This document shows positions 13,023 through 26,161 of a stretch of 64,000 nt of DNA, piece by piece. Positions within the stretch are counted from its first letter, which is position 1. Each line of letters begins with the position of its first letter. The stretch comes from Ophiocordyceps camponoti-saundersi (nom. inval.) (Eukaryota > Ascomycota > Sordariomycetes > Hypocreales > Ophiocordycipitaceae), in assembly GCA_003339415.1 (NCBI GenBank), contig PDHQ01000059.1, positions 1-64,000 on the forward strand, written 5' to 3'. The position numbers and the translations under genes are program-made. A model generated the notes under the pieces. The model ran no database searches and had not been told where the DNA came from. It was given only the letters and a program-made list of their open reading frames with translations.

Positions 13023-13850
13023 TATTATAGCTAGGATATATAAAGTAAATAATAATATTAATATTATAAATAAAGATTTTAAGCTAAGGAGAAAAGAAAG
13101 AAAAGAGAGAAAAAGTCTTATAAGCGGAATCTTAGTAAAATATATAAAGGTATATATTAGTAAAGATAGGAGACGGTATAGTAAAATCCTAGTAAAAAAG
13201 CGATTACCTTTCCTAGTAATTTCCCCCTAAGGTTTTTCTAGGTAATTTTATAATAAGGTTTCTAAAGTTATATAAATATAGTTTAAAATCCTCGGGAATT
13301 ATTATAAAATATCTAAGGGATATCCTAGTAAGTTTTAGCGCGTAATATTACCTTTTAATAAAAGTCTTAATATACTTATTAAGACTAATAACGCTTACTA
13401 TATAATAAGGTATTTAAGGAAATTATAATATTATTTTAATTATTATCCTTATACTTATAATTAGCTATAATAGCCTTAATTTAATATTAAAGATTAATAA
13501 GTAAGCTAGTAATGTTTAGGAAATAATTATAAAAAATTTTAAAAGCTATAAATATATATTTAAAATTTCTAATAAGGTATTATATCTTATCTAAGTTATA
13601 ACTATATTAATAAACTTAGTATTCTAACTAGCAGCGTTATTTTATAATATAAAATTAAAAGATTTACTTTACTTTTTATTTTAGTATATTATTAATATCT
13701 TTTAATTTAATAAAAAGCGTTTCTTAGCTAAGTAAAGGATTTATAATAGCTTTCTAAAAATAGTTAGCGTAAAGTAAGTTTACTATTTAATAGCTATCTA
13801 ATAAGTTAAAAATATAGCTATACTTTTATTTTTTAAAAATTATAAAAATA
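13023..13850 (-). mobile_element. Inverted gypsy fragment: 3' LTR plus end of pol
   Basis: The LTR occupies 13023-13347 (325 bp) on the minus strand and matches both LTRs of the complete element. To its right, 13348 to about 13850, lies the sequence that precedes the 3' LTR in the complete element (integrase C-terminal and chromodomain region), also reversed. The bases left and right of the LTR do not form a duplication (AATAA against TTACC), so this is a rearrangement or a truncated insertion. Confidence 0.7.
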
Positions 13851-15634
13851 TAAAGGGAGCTAATATTAGGTATATTAAGGAAGAGAGATAATAATAATTA
13901 GGTTAAAAGAAAGAAAAAAGAGTATATAAGTATAAATTATAAAAGATTACTTTAAGAGTTATATTAAAAGCAAAGCTAATTTTTACTAAATTATAAAACT
14001 GAAAACTATTATAAACTAAATATAAGGTAGTTATAATTTAAAGGTAAACTCCTTATAATATAGACTATAGCTTTTAAAGTCTTATCTAATACTTTAACGT
14101 AGTTTAAAAACTTATCTTTTATATCTAATAACTTTATTATAATTAAAAATATATTATATATCTTTTATATAATTTTAATATTAAGTTATAATAGCTTTAG
14201 AATACTTATATAACTTTATCTTTATTTTTTATATATAGTTATCTTATAACTTTATTATAACTATCTCTTTATTTTAAATAATTAAATATTAAAGTAAAAT
14301 AGTTATAAGTAATTATAAATATATAATAATAATATAAGGAGAAAAAGTTATAAGTAAGTAGAATATATTTGTTAGTTATAAGTAAGCGCGCGTGTAATTA
14401 TAATAATAGTAATAAGTTATTATTAGTTTAAAGAAAGGTATAAGTAACTTTAAGTATATATTATTATTATTATAATTTTTCTTTCTATTAGTTTTAAAAA
14501 GATTAAGCTTATATTTTAATTTTAACTTTTTTTATTATATAATTATATATTTCACTAATATTATATTATATAGTAAAGCTATTAATAGCTTATATATATA
14601 TTATAATAAAAGAAAAAATAAGCTTAGTATTAGCTTACTTAAGAATAATATATTATATTATAATATTAAAATACTTATAAGAATATTAAAAAAAATATAA
14701 TAATACTAAATAATATTATAATAATATTAAGCGGTAAAAGCTTTAAGTGTAAGTAATTTAAGGCGATTTTATAAAAGATATATTAATATATTATAAAAAT
14801 ATAAAGTTAAAGTTTACTAGTAATAATTACCGAAAAAGATAAAAGTAATAATAATACTAAAAAAAGTATAAAAGCTAAAATTTAAAAAATAGCTAATACT
14901 TAATAAGAAAGTTATAATATTAATTAAATAGAAAAATTTAATAAAATTTAATATAAAGGTATTAAAATATAAATATTTTAATAATATAATAAGCGTATAA
15001 GGGTAATATTTAGTAATAATATTAGCTTTTAGTTAATAGTTAATTATAATAATAGCTAAAATATTTAATTAAGAAAAAGAAATAATATTAGTAAAGAGAA
15101 TAACTATTATTTTAAAGCTAAAGAAAAATAGTTAAATATTTAAAAAAGCGTAAAAGCCTATTTTTAAAGCTAAAAAAAGCCTAGCTAAGAAATAGTATAT
15201 TAAGAGTAAAAAAAATAAGGCTAAGAGGGAGAAAGTAAAAATATTAGCTATAAAAAAGCTAGCTAAGGAGAATAAGACTCGGGTTAGGGCGGTATAAGTA
15301 AAGCGTCTAATACTAAATAAAGCTAAGATTATTAAGAATATAAAATTAAAAAGGAAAACTTAATATAATAAAAATAAAAAGTATAAAACCGATATTAAAA
15401 TAATATATTAATAAATTATAGAAATTAAAAATATTAAATTTATTAAAAACTCTAATAAAAAAATATAATAAGAGTTAATATAATATAATAAGTAAAGGTA
15501 AAAAAGTAATATTCTTATATTAAAATTAATAAATATATTAAAAATAATTTTTAAATTAACTTTATTAAAAAAAAATAAGGGATATTTAACTATAATTAAT
15601 ATAATATTAATACTTATATATATAAGAGACTTTA
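13851..15634. other. Unassigned AT-rich region with a Lys-rich coding relic
   Basis: No intact gene. From about 15070 to 15300 the plus strand reads as lysine/alanine/glutamate-rich sequence (for example KKLAKENKTRVRAV) with few stops. This resembles the basic coiled C-terminus of fungal pogo/Fot1-type transposases, but no DDE motif or terminal inverted repeat could be read, so the assignment is weak. Nothing is recognised in 13990-14880. Confidence 0.35.
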
Positions 15635-18600
15635 AACTTTTATATATTTTATAAACTGCGGGCTTATAATAATATAAATATAAACTTTTTATTTTTATAT
15701 TATAAGTAGACTCCGCTTCTTTTATTACCTTATAATAATAGGAAGCTACGCTTAGAGTAATTCTAAAAGGGAGAGCAACGCTATATAGGTTAATTATAAC
15801 CGCGAAAATTTTTTACTTAAAATATAGCTTTACTTTAAATTATAATAATCTTAAACTTAAAAATTTATTATATTTATTACCTTATTAAAAGCTAAGGTAA
15901 ATATTAATAAAATTATTTTAGGAAATACTTTTATCTTTATATAGGTAATTATTAAATAAATAATAAACTTTAAATAAGTTTAGGGAGGCGCCCTCCTTAC
16001 TTTAACTTTATTAGTTAATAATATTTCCTTAGCTATTATAGCTATAATTTCCTCTTTTTTTATAGCGTTAAAAGGAGCGGAACTCTTTTAATATAAGCTA
16101 TAATTATAGCTAAAACGCTAAAGAAAAATTATCGAAAAATAAATTCTTAAGTAATATAAATAATAGCTTATAATTTATTTTAACTTTATTACTATTTTAT
16201 TTTAAGTTTAAAGCTTGAAAATAATTAAAATAAATATTAATTATAAATTTTATAAGTAAAGCTAAGCTTTTATAATAAGGAAATTACTTAGTAATAATAT
16301 TATAATAATATTTTAAAATATTATATATAAGTTTTAATTTAATTTAAAATAGCTTTATATTATTTTTAAAAAAAATATATATTTAATTAATAAAGCTTAT
16401 ATTTTTATTATATAAAAGGTATTAATATAAGCTTTATAATAAATTAATAAAGAAGCTTTTTAAAAAAAGATTAAATTTTTAAATAAAGTCTTAATAATAT
16501 AACTATATATAAAATAATATTATTTAAAAACTTAATAAAGTTCCTTAATAATTATTATTAATAATATAATAAATATAAATTAAATTTATAATAAGAATAT
16601 AATAATATAAGTAAAGATTTTTAATATTAAATTATATATATTAAAAGTTTAACTTTAATAATATTTTAAATATTATTAATTTAAATATATTATTAAATAT
16701 TATATAATAAAGCTATAATATATTTAATATTTTATTTTTTTTTATAAAAAGTAAATCTGCTTATTTTATAGCTTATAGGAAAAGATTATATTATTACTTT
16801 TTTTATTAAAAGCTTTATTTTAAGTAAAATTAACTTTATTTTTAGATAAGAGCAGTATAAGATTAGGCAAAAGATATATATATTTCTTAACCTTAAAAGT
16901 TTATAAACTAAAACTTTATATATACCGCCCCTTCTCCCTTTTTAATATTAACTAAAGTTTAATAATAATAAAAGCGGAAATACTAAAAAGCGAATATAAT
17001 AATACCTCCCCTAACCTCTTTTCTAAACTTATTTATAGCTTTATTATAATAATCTAGCTATTTTTTAAAATTAGCTATTATAAGGTTTATTATAAGATAA
17101 TAAAACTTTTATATATTCCTTAGCTATATTAATAAAGCTTTAATTAATTAAATTATTAAAGCTATTTTAATTAATTATAAAAATTTAATTTATAGCGATA
17201 ATAATAGCTAGTAAGATAAGTAAGCTATATAAATTTTATATTAAACTTAATTTATATATACTTTTATTATTATAAAGTTTATTTTAAAAAATATTAGCTT
17301 TTTAATTATTAATTATTACTTAACTTATTAAATATATAAAATACTAAGTATAAATATAACTTTTATATATTTTATAAATTCCGTGCTTATAGTAACGTAG
17401 ATATAAACTTCTTATTCTTATATTATAGGCGGACTCCGCTCCCTTTATTACCTTGTAGCGATAGCTAGCCGCGCCCGGAGCGATTTTAAAAAGGAGAGTA
17501 ACGCTATATAAGTTAATTATAACTATAAAAATTTTTTACTTAAAATATAGCTTTACTCCGAATTATAATAATCCTAAATTTAAGGGTTTACTATACTTAT
17601 TATTTTATTAGAAGCTAAGGGAAATATTAATAAGATTATTTTAAAAAACGCTTCTATCTTTATATAAGTAATTATCGAATAAGTAGCGGAGTCTAAAAGA
17701 GTTTAAGAAGGTGCCCCCCTTACTCTAATTTTATTAGTTAGTAATATTTTTTTAGCTATTATAGCTATAGTTTCCTTTTTTTATAGCTTTAAGGAAAGCG
17801 GAATTTCTCTAATATAAGCTATAATTATAGCTAAAGCGCTAAAAAAGATTATTAAAAAATAAGTTTCTAAGTAATATAAGCGATAGCTTATAATTTATTT
17901 TAATTTTATAGCTATTTCGCTTTAAATTTAAAGCTTTAAGGTAATTAAAATAAATATTAATTATAAACTTTATAAGTAAAGCTAAGCTTTTATAATAAGG
18001 GAATTACTTAGTAGCGATATTATAATAATATTCTAAGATATTATTTATAAGCTTTAGTTTAATTTAAGGAAGCTTTATATTATTTTTAAAGAAAAGGCAC
18101 GCTTAACTTATAAAGGTTATACTCTTATTATAAAAAGCGTGCTAATATAAGCTTTATAATAAAATAATAAAAATATTTTTAAAGAAAGATTAAGTTATTA
18201 AATAAAGTTTTAGTAATATAATTATATATAAAAAATATTATTTTAAAACTTAGCGGAGTTTTTTAATAATTATTATTAATAACGTAGTAAATAAAAACTA
18301 AATTTATAATAAAAATATAATAATATAAATAGAGATTTTTAATACTAAACTATATATATTAAAAGTCTAACTTTAGTAATATTTTAAATATTACTAACTT
18401 AAATATATTATTAAATATTATATAATAAAGTTATAATATAGTAAATATTTTACCGCTTTATATATAAAAAGTAAGTTTACTTACCTTATAGCTTATAAAA
18501 AAAGATTATATTATTACTTTTTTTATTAAAAATTTTACTTTAAATAAAGTTAACTTTACTTTAAGATAAGAGTAATATAGGACTAAGCGAAAAATATATA

Positions 18601-19372
18601 TATTATCTAACTTTAAAAGTTTATAGACTAGAATTTTATATTTATCGCCCCTTCTTTTCTTTTAGCGCTAACTAGAAACTAATAATAGCTAAAGCGGAAA
18701 TATTAGAAAGCGAATATAATAATACCCCCTCCTCTAACTCTAACTTTATATTTATTTATAGCTTCGCTATAATAATTTAGCTATTTTTTAAAATTAGCTA
18801 TTATAAAGTTTATTATAAAATAATAAAACTTTAATATATTTTTAAGCTATACTAATAAGGCCTTAATAGATTAGATTATTAAAGCTATTTTAATTAAATA
18901 TAAAGAATCGGTTTATAATAATAATAATAGCTAAGAAAATAAATAAGCTATATTAACTTTATATTAAACTTAGTTTATATATACTCTTATTACTATAAAG
19001 TTTATTTTAGAGGAAATATTAGCTTTAAATTACTAATTAATACCTAACTTATTTAATATATAAAGTACCGGGTATAAGCGGGGTTTAACTTAAAGTTAAG
19101 GTAACGCTTAAGGGACGGTTTTACTTTAAGTTCTCTAGTTTTTCCCCGTCTTAGAATATATATAAGATAGTTTTAAGCTATATAAGGCGTACTCGCGTAG
19201 AAATTATTATTATTATATTAAGTATAGATAAAGTTTAACTTAAAGCTAAGGTAATATTTAAAGAAAGGGTTTTATTTTAAGTTTTTTAGTTTTTCCCTTT
19301 TTTAAAATATATATAAGATAGTTCTAAGCTATATAAGGTATATTAATATATTAATATTATTATATTATAATA
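15635..19372 (+). mobile_element. R2 element, interrupted by a second R2
   Basis: The first part, 15635-17356, starts with the usual 5' end AACTTTTATATATTTTATA. The last part, 19231 to about 19372, holds the GGTTTTA / TTTTTCC end block and tail. Between them lies a complete R2 in the same orientation. The outer copy is the older insertion. Non-coding. Confidence 0.8.
17357..19218 (+). mobile_element. R2 element, full length, nested in R2
   Basis: 1862 bp, flanked by TAAGTATAAATA (17345-17356) and TAAGTATAGATA (19219-19230), a 12-bp duplication with one G/A difference. It ends in a (TTA)n tail at 19203-19218. It is less mutated than its host copy: CCGCGCCCGGAG survives near 17469. Confidence 0.85.
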
Positions 19373-19879
19373 TAATATTAAAAGAATATAATTTAAATAT
19401 AATTATTATTAAAAGTTAAGAAAAGGTAAAAATTATAGCTTTAGAATATTATATAAAGAAACTATAACTTATCTTAGCGTTTAGTATATAAAACTAACTA
19501 AGATTTATTCAAAGTTAATATTAACTTAATATATTATTTATAAAAATAGAAAAGTTGCTACTTAAAGCTTAATATAAGAATTATAATAAGGGTAAATTAA
19601 GTAAAATTTAAAATAAAGAAATAAGCGGCTACGTTTCTAAAAATAAGCTATTATATAAAATACTTATTAAAATAATAATATTTTATAATAAAAATATAAG
19701 CGCTATTATATATATAATAATATATAGCTATATTAAGTAAAAAATAATATAAAAGTAAATTATAATAATTTTTAAAAATAAGAATATATTATATAAAGTT
19801 TATAATATAATCGCTAAAAAGTTTATTTAAAATAAAATTAAAAACTAAATTTTTAATTTAAAAAATACCTTAGCGCTTA
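19373..19879. other. Unassigned AT-rich spacer
   Basis: About 500 bases between two R2 copies. No similarity to the other repeats in the window and no readable domain. Stops are frequent in all frames. Confidence 0.4.
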
Positions 19880-20857
19880 TAACTTATATATATTTTACAA
19901 ACTTTACGCTTATAGTAATATAAATATAAACTTTTTATTTTTATATTATAAGTAAACTCCGCTTCTTTTATTATTTTATAATAATAGCTAGTTATACTTA
20001 AAGTAACTTTAAGGGGGAGGGTAACGCTATATAAGTTAATCGTAACTATAAAATTTTTTTACTTAAAATATAGCTTTACTTTAAATTATAATAATCTTAA
20101 ATTTAAAAATTTATTATATTTATTATTTTATTAAAAGATAAAGTAAATATTAATAAGATTATTTTAAAAAATACTTTTATTTTTATATAAATAATTATTA
20201 AATAAGTAGCGAAGTCTAAAAATGTTTAGGGAGACGCCCCTCTTACTTTAACTTTATTAGTTAATAATATCTCCTTAGCTATTATAACTATAATTTCTTC
20301 TCTTTTTTATAGCTTTAAGGGGAGCGGAATTTCTTTAATATAAGTTATAATTATAGCTAAAACGCTAAAGAAAACTATTAAAAAGTAAGTTTTTAAGTAA
20401 TATAAGCGATAGCTTATAATTTACTTTAACTTTATTATTACTTTATTTTAAGTTTAAAGCTTTAAAATAATTATAATAAATATTAATTTTAAATTTTATA
20501 AATAAGGCTAAGCTTTTATAGTTAAAAAACTACTTAATAGCGATATTATAATAATATTTTAAAATATTATTTATAAGCTTTAATTTAATTTAAAATAGCT
20601 TTATATTACTTTCGGAGAAAAAGTATACTTAATTAGTAAAAGTTATATTTTTATTATAAAAAAGGTATTAATATAAGCTTTATAATAAAGCGGTAAGGAA
20701 GCTTTTTAAAAAAAATTATTAAATAAGGTTTAAATAATATAACTATATATAAAAAAATATTATTTTTAAACTTAGCAGAGTTCCTTAATAATTATTATTA
20801 ATAATATAGTAAATATAAATTAAATTTATAATAAAGGTATAATAATATAAGCGGAGA

Positions 20858-20939
20858 GCCCTTCTAGCGTAGTAGTTAAGCGTCTAGAGATATTAGTCTC
20901 CTATAAGAGAGGTAGTCGGTTCGAATCCGGCGGAGGGCA
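20858..20939 (+). tRNA. tRNA-derived SINE head (pol III promoter)
   Basis: The 82-base segment starts GCCCTTC, which pairs with GGAGGGC at its end. It has a perfect A box TAGCGTAGTAG (20865-20875, consensus TRGYNNARNNG) and a perfect B box GGTTCGAATCC (20918-20928). The T arm folds as GTCGG/CCGGC. The anticodon arm does not close well (AGAGA against TCTCC with a 6-base loop), so no anticodon is assigned. Being the 5' end of a duplicated-flank element, it is a SINE promoter and not a working tRNA gene. Confidence 0.6.
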
Positions 20940-21453
20940 CGGGTATTTTTTACCCTAACTATATAGCCGGGGTACGGTCCGACCCCGGCATAACCCCGGC
21001 AGGAGTAATAACCCTGCCGGGCTCCTTTCCTCCCTCGGTAGGAGTAGTAACCTAGCCGAGGCTTAGGTAAGGTATAGGGGTAAGGGTATAGTTAGATAAC
21101 GTAAGTTATTAAAGGAATAAGTCCCTTTTAATAGCGACTATAATCTAGTAATAAAGTACGATTATAAAATAAAAACTATCTTCGCTATAGTATTTACCGA
21201 TATATATACCGGAACTACTTAGAACTTAGATAAGATATACGATAAGAAGTATAAGTACCTCTCGCTTAAAATTAGCGTAATTTCGGATATTTCCTATAAT
21301 GATTAAGCTTTCTAATATAATAAAGTTAGCTTATAAGCTAGCCGAATATATTAAGTAAAGGGTTTTTCCCCGAGAGCTCCGGTTTTTCCTCTCTATTAAA
21401 TAATTATATACCTAAATACCTATATAAGTTATTAGAGTAATATAATATATATA
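20858..21453 (+). mobile_element. tRNA-headed SINE-like element (copy 1)
   Basis: 596 bp with a tRNA-derived head (20858-20939), a G/C-rich body with two stem-loops (about 20990-21065), the GGGTTTTTCCCC / CCGGTTTTTCC end block (21360-21394) and an AT-rich tail. It is flanked by AATATAAGCGGAGA (20844-20857) and AATATAAGTAAAGA (21454-21467), a 14-bp duplication with C/T and G/A differences. A second copy lacking the head lies at 55346-55815 on the other strand. It retains more G/C than the R2 around it. Confidence 0.8.
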
Positions 21454-21659
21454 AATATAAGTAAAGATTTTTAATATTAAATTATATATATTAAAAGTTT
21501 AACCTTAATAATATTTTAAATATTATTAATTTAAATATATTACTAAATATTATATAATAAAACTATAATATAATAAATATTTTATTACTTTATATATAAA
21601 AAGAAAGTTTACTTACTTTATAACTTATTAAAAAAATTATATTATTATCTTTTTTATTA

Positions 21660-23524
21660 TAAATAATAATATTTATACGCTAGTATGCTTAATATAGCTT
21701 AGAACTATCTTATATATATTTTAAAAGTAAGAAAAACCGGAGAACTTAAAGTAAAACCCTCCTCTTAAGTATTACCTTAGCTTAGGGCTAGACTAAGTCC
21801 GTACCTAGCACTTTATACTTTAGATAGGTTTAATAATAATAAGTAATTAGGAAGCCGATATTTCCTCCGGAGTAAAGTCCGTAATAGTAAGAGTATACGT
21901 AGTTTAGGTTTAATACGGAGTCCGTACGGCTATTTATCTTCTTAGGCGTTATTATTACTATAAACTAAATCTCCGCGCTTAATTATAATATTCTAAATAA
22001 TCTATTTAATTAAAGCTTTATTAATATAATTAAAGAATATATAAAAGTTTTACTAGCTTATAATAAACCTTATAATAGCTAGTTTTAAAAAGCGGCTTAA
22101 TTATTATAGCGGAGTTACGAATAAGTTTAGAGAGGGGGTTAGAGGTAAAGCTACTATATTCGCTTTTTAGCGTTTCCGCCCTAGCTATTATTAGACTCTA
22201 GTTAGCGCTAAAGGGGGAGGAGGGGTAATATATATAGAATTCCGATTCGTAAATCTCCGGGGTTAGGAAATATAAATATCTTTCGCCTAGTCCTACGCTA
22301 CTCTTATTTTAAGGTAAAGTTAACTTTACTTAAGGTAAGTCCCCCGATAAAAAAGGTAATAATATAGTCTCTTTCTATACGCTATAAAATAAGCTAACTT
22401 ATTTTCTACGTATAAAAAAGCGGAGTACTAGCTATATTATAGCTTCGCTATATAATATTTAGCGATATATCTAAGCTAATAATACTTAAAATATTATTAA
22501 GGTTAAACTTTTAGCTTATAAAATTCCGCGTTAAAAATCTCCGCTTATATTATTATACTTTTATTATAAATTTAGTTTATATTTATTATATTATTAATAG
22601 TAATTATAAAAAAACTCCGCTAAGTTTTTAAATAATATTTTTTCGTATATAGTTATATTACTAAGATTTTATTTAATAACTTAATTTTTTTTTAAAAAGC
22701 TTCTTTACCGCTTTATTATAAGGCCCGCGCTAATACCCCTTTTATAATAAGAGTATAACCTCCGCTAATTAAATATACCTTTTCTCCGAAAATAATATAA
22801 AGCTACCTTAAATTAAACTAAAGCTTATAAATAATATTTTAGAATATTATTATAATATTACCGCTAAGTAATTTCCTTATTATAAGAGCTTAGCTTTACT
22901 TACGGAGTTTATAGTTAATATTTATTATAATTACTTTAAGGCTTTAAACTTAGAGTAGAGTAATAATAGAATTAAAGTAAATTATAAGCTAATATTTATA
23001 TTATTTAAAAACTTATTTTTTAATAATTTTCTCTAGCGCTTTAGCTATAATTATAGCTTATATTAGAGGAGTTCCGCTCCCCTTAAAGCTATAGAAAAAA
23101 GAGGAAACTACGGCCGTAATAGCTAAGGAAATATTATTAATTAACGGAGTCGGAGTAGGGGGGGCGCCTCCCCGGACTTTTTTAAACTCCGCTATTTATT
23201 CGATAATTACCTATATAGAGACTAAGGTATCCCCCGAAATAATCTTATTAATACTCGCCTTAGCTTTTAATAAGGTAAAAGGTACGGTAAACTCTTAGGT
23301 TTAAGTTTATTACGATTTAAAGTAAAGCTATATTCTAAGTAAAAAATTTTCGTAGTTACGATTAACTTATATAATATTACTCTCCCCCTTAGAGTCGCTC
23401 TAAGCGTAGCTTAAAGCTATTACTATAAGGTAACGAAAAGAGCGGAGTCTACTTATAATATAAGAATAAGTAGTCTATATTTATATTACTATAAGCGCGG
23501 GATTTATAGAATATATAAAAGTTA
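21660..23524 (-). mobile_element. R2 element, full length, reverse, nested in R2
   Basis: 1865 bp flanked by a perfect 14-bp duplication TATCTTTTTTATTA at 21646-21659 and 23525-23538. The tail end is on the left and the 5' end on the right. It is among the least mutated R2 copies, with G/C-rich patches such as GGGGGGGCGCC near 23159. No protein family was recognised on either strand. Confidence 0.85.
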
Positions 23525-23608
23525 TATCTTTTTTATTAAAAGTTTTACTTTAAATAAAATTAATTTTATATTAAAATAAAAGTAATATAAAATAAAGTAA
23601 AAGATATA

Positions 23609-23786
23609 TAAAAGTATTTAATATAAAAGTAACTTATTAAAATAACTATATATTTAAAAAGGGGGTTACCTTTTTAATATAATTTAATATTTTATATTAG
23701 ATTTTATTTCTACTTTTTAAAATATAAATATAAGCGAAAAAAAAATAAATAATATAGAATATTATTTATTTTAATATAATCTTATT
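23609..23786. other. Short AT-rich spacer
   Basis: 178 bases between R2 copies. Nothing recognised beyond a short palindromic stretch around AAAAGG...CCTTTTT near 23662-23682. Confidence 0.35.
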
Positions 23787-25655
23787 AACTTTTATATATT
23801 TTATAAATTTTACGCTTATAGTAATATAAATATAAACTTTTTATTTTTATATTATAAGTAGACTCCGCTCCCTTTATTATCTTATAGCGATAGCTAGCTA
23901 TACTTAAAGTAACTCTAAGAGGGAAGGCGACGCTATATAAGTTAATTATAACCGCGAAAACTTTTTACTTAGAATATAACTTTACTTTAAATTATAATAA
24001 TTTTAAACTTAAAAACTTATTATACTTATTACCTTATTAGAAGCTAAGGTAAATATTAATAAAATTATTTTAAGAGACGCTTTTATTTTTATATAAGTAA
24101 TTATTAAATAAGTAGCGGAGTCTAAGAGGGTTTAGGGAGGTGCCCCCTTTACTTTAACTCTATTAATTAATAATATCTTCTTAGCTATTATAGCCGCGGT
24201 TTCCTTTTTTTTCTATAGCTTTAAAGAAAGCGGAACTCTTTTAATATAAGCTATAATTATAACTAAAGCGCTAAAAAAATTATCGAAAAATAAGTTTTTA
24301 AGTAATATAAATAATAGCTTATAATTTAGTTTAATTTTATAGTTATTTTACTTTATATCTAAAACTTTAAGGTAATTATAATAAATATTAATTATAAACT
24401 TTATAAGTAATACTAAGCTTTTATAATAAGGAAACTACTTAGCAGTAATATTATAATAATATTTTAAAATATTATTTATAAGCTTTAGTTTAATTTAAAA
24501 TAGCTTTATATTATTTTTAAAAAAGGTATATTTAATTAGCGGAGATTATACTCTTATTATAAAAAAAGTATTAGTATAAGCTTTAAATAAAGTAGTAAGG
24601 AAGCCTTTTAGAAAAAAAATAAGTTATTAAATAAAGTTTTAGTAATATAACTATATATAAAAAAATATTATTTTAAAACTTAGCGGAGTTTTTAAATAAT
24701 TATTATTATTAATATAATAAATATAAACTAAATTTATAATAAAAATATAATAATATAAATAGAGATTTTTAACGCTAAATTATATATATTAAAAGTTTAA
24801 CTTTAATAATATTTTAAGTATTATTAACTTAAATATATCGCTAAATATTATATAGTAAAGTTATAATATAATAAGTATTTTATTATTTTATATATAAAAA
24901 GTAAGTTTACTTACCTTATAACTTATAAAAAAAGATTATATTATTATTTTTTTTTATTAAAGGTTTTATTTTAAGTAAAGTTAACTTTATTTTAAAATAA
25001 AAGCGGTATAAAACTAAGTAAAGGATATATATATTACCTAACCTTAAAAGTTTATAAATTAAAGCTTTATATATACTACCCCTCCTCTCCTTTTAACGCT
25101 AACTAGAAACTAATAATAGCTAAAGTAGAAATACTAAAAAGTAAATATAATAATACCCCTTTCTCTAACTTTAATTTTATACTTATTTATAGCTTTACTA
25201 TAATAATCTAGCTATTTTTTAAATTTAGCTATTATAAAGTTTATTATAAGATAATAAAATTTTTATATATACTTAAGCTATACTAATAAAGCTTTAATAA
25301 ATTAAATTATTAAGGCCGCTTTAATTAAATACGGGGATTTAGTTTATAGCGATAATTATAGCTAAAAGGATAAATAAGCTATATAAACTCCGCACTAAAC
25401 CTAGTTTACGCGTACTCTTACTATCGCGGAGTCTACTTTAAGGAAAATATTAGCTTCTTAATTATTAGTTAATACCTAACTTATTAAATATATAGAGTGC
25501 TAGATACGGATAGGGTCTAACCCGAAGCTAAGGTAACGCTTAAAGGGAGGGTTTTACTTTAAGTCCTTTAGTTTTTCCCCCTCTTAGAATATATATAAGA
25601 TAGTTTTAAGTTATATAAGGTATATTAGCGTATAAATTATTATTATTATTATTAT
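23787..25655 (+). mobile_element. R2 element, full length
   Basis: About 1.87 kb from AACTTTTATATATTTTATA to the GGTTTTACTTTAAG / TTTTTCCCCC block (25545-25587) and a (TTA)n tail. No clear target duplication was found. It forms the left neighbour of the plasmid-derived region. Confidence 0.8.
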
Positions 25656-26161
25656 TTATTTTAATAAAAGTTTAATTCTCTTTTTAAGTTTTAATTAGAA
25701 GGAAAGTTAAATTTTAATATATTTACTTATAAACTATAAATTATTATTTTTATTTATAATTTCTAATATTATTAATTTTAAATATAGAATATTTATATTA
25801 TATAATAAAATAGCTATTATATTTAGTTCTTACTTATTTACTTTTTTTATTATTTACTTTTTATTAGTTTTATCTTTTTTAGAAATAAAGTAAGGTATTA
25901 GAAGTAATATAGTAATCTTATATAATAATAAAAGTATTACTTTTATATTTAATACTTTCTTAAGTTAACTTTATTTTACTAAGAGAAATTTAATAAGTAT
26001 TTATTATAAGAGATTTTTTAGTTACTTAGTTAGTATCTTTAAAAAGAAAAGAGTTCTTTTATTTAATTATTAATTATTTAACATAGTTATCTTCCTATAT
26101 ATTAGGAGCTGCTTTATAAAAATATATAGCCCTTACTATAAGCTAAGCCGCGCTACTATAG
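25656..26161. other. AT-rich stretch before the plasmid polymerase relic
   Basis: No gene recognised. It could be the outer part of the integrated plasmid, where a terminal inverted repeat would be expected, but I could not match it by eye to the far end of the region near 35400. Confidence 0.3.

Larger units (their letters stand above)
19880..23608 (+). mobile_element. R2 element carrying a SINE and a reverse R2
   Basis: Three R2 segments, 19880-20857, 21454-21659 and 23539 to about 23608, belong to one forward copy. It is split first by a SINE (20858-21453) and then by a reverse R2 (21660-23524). The copy then stops short, without its 3' end. The order of nesting gives a relative timeline of insertions. 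Confidence 0.75.

Noticed and set aside
15070..15300. Confident pogo/Fot1 transposase call
   Set aside because: Only a Lys-rich C-terminal-like stretch is readable; no DDE triad, helix-turn-helix or terminal repeats were found.
20858..20939. Functional nuclear tRNA gene
   Set aside because: It is joined to a repeated body and lies inside a 14-bp target duplication, and the anticodon arm does not form properly. It is a SINE head.
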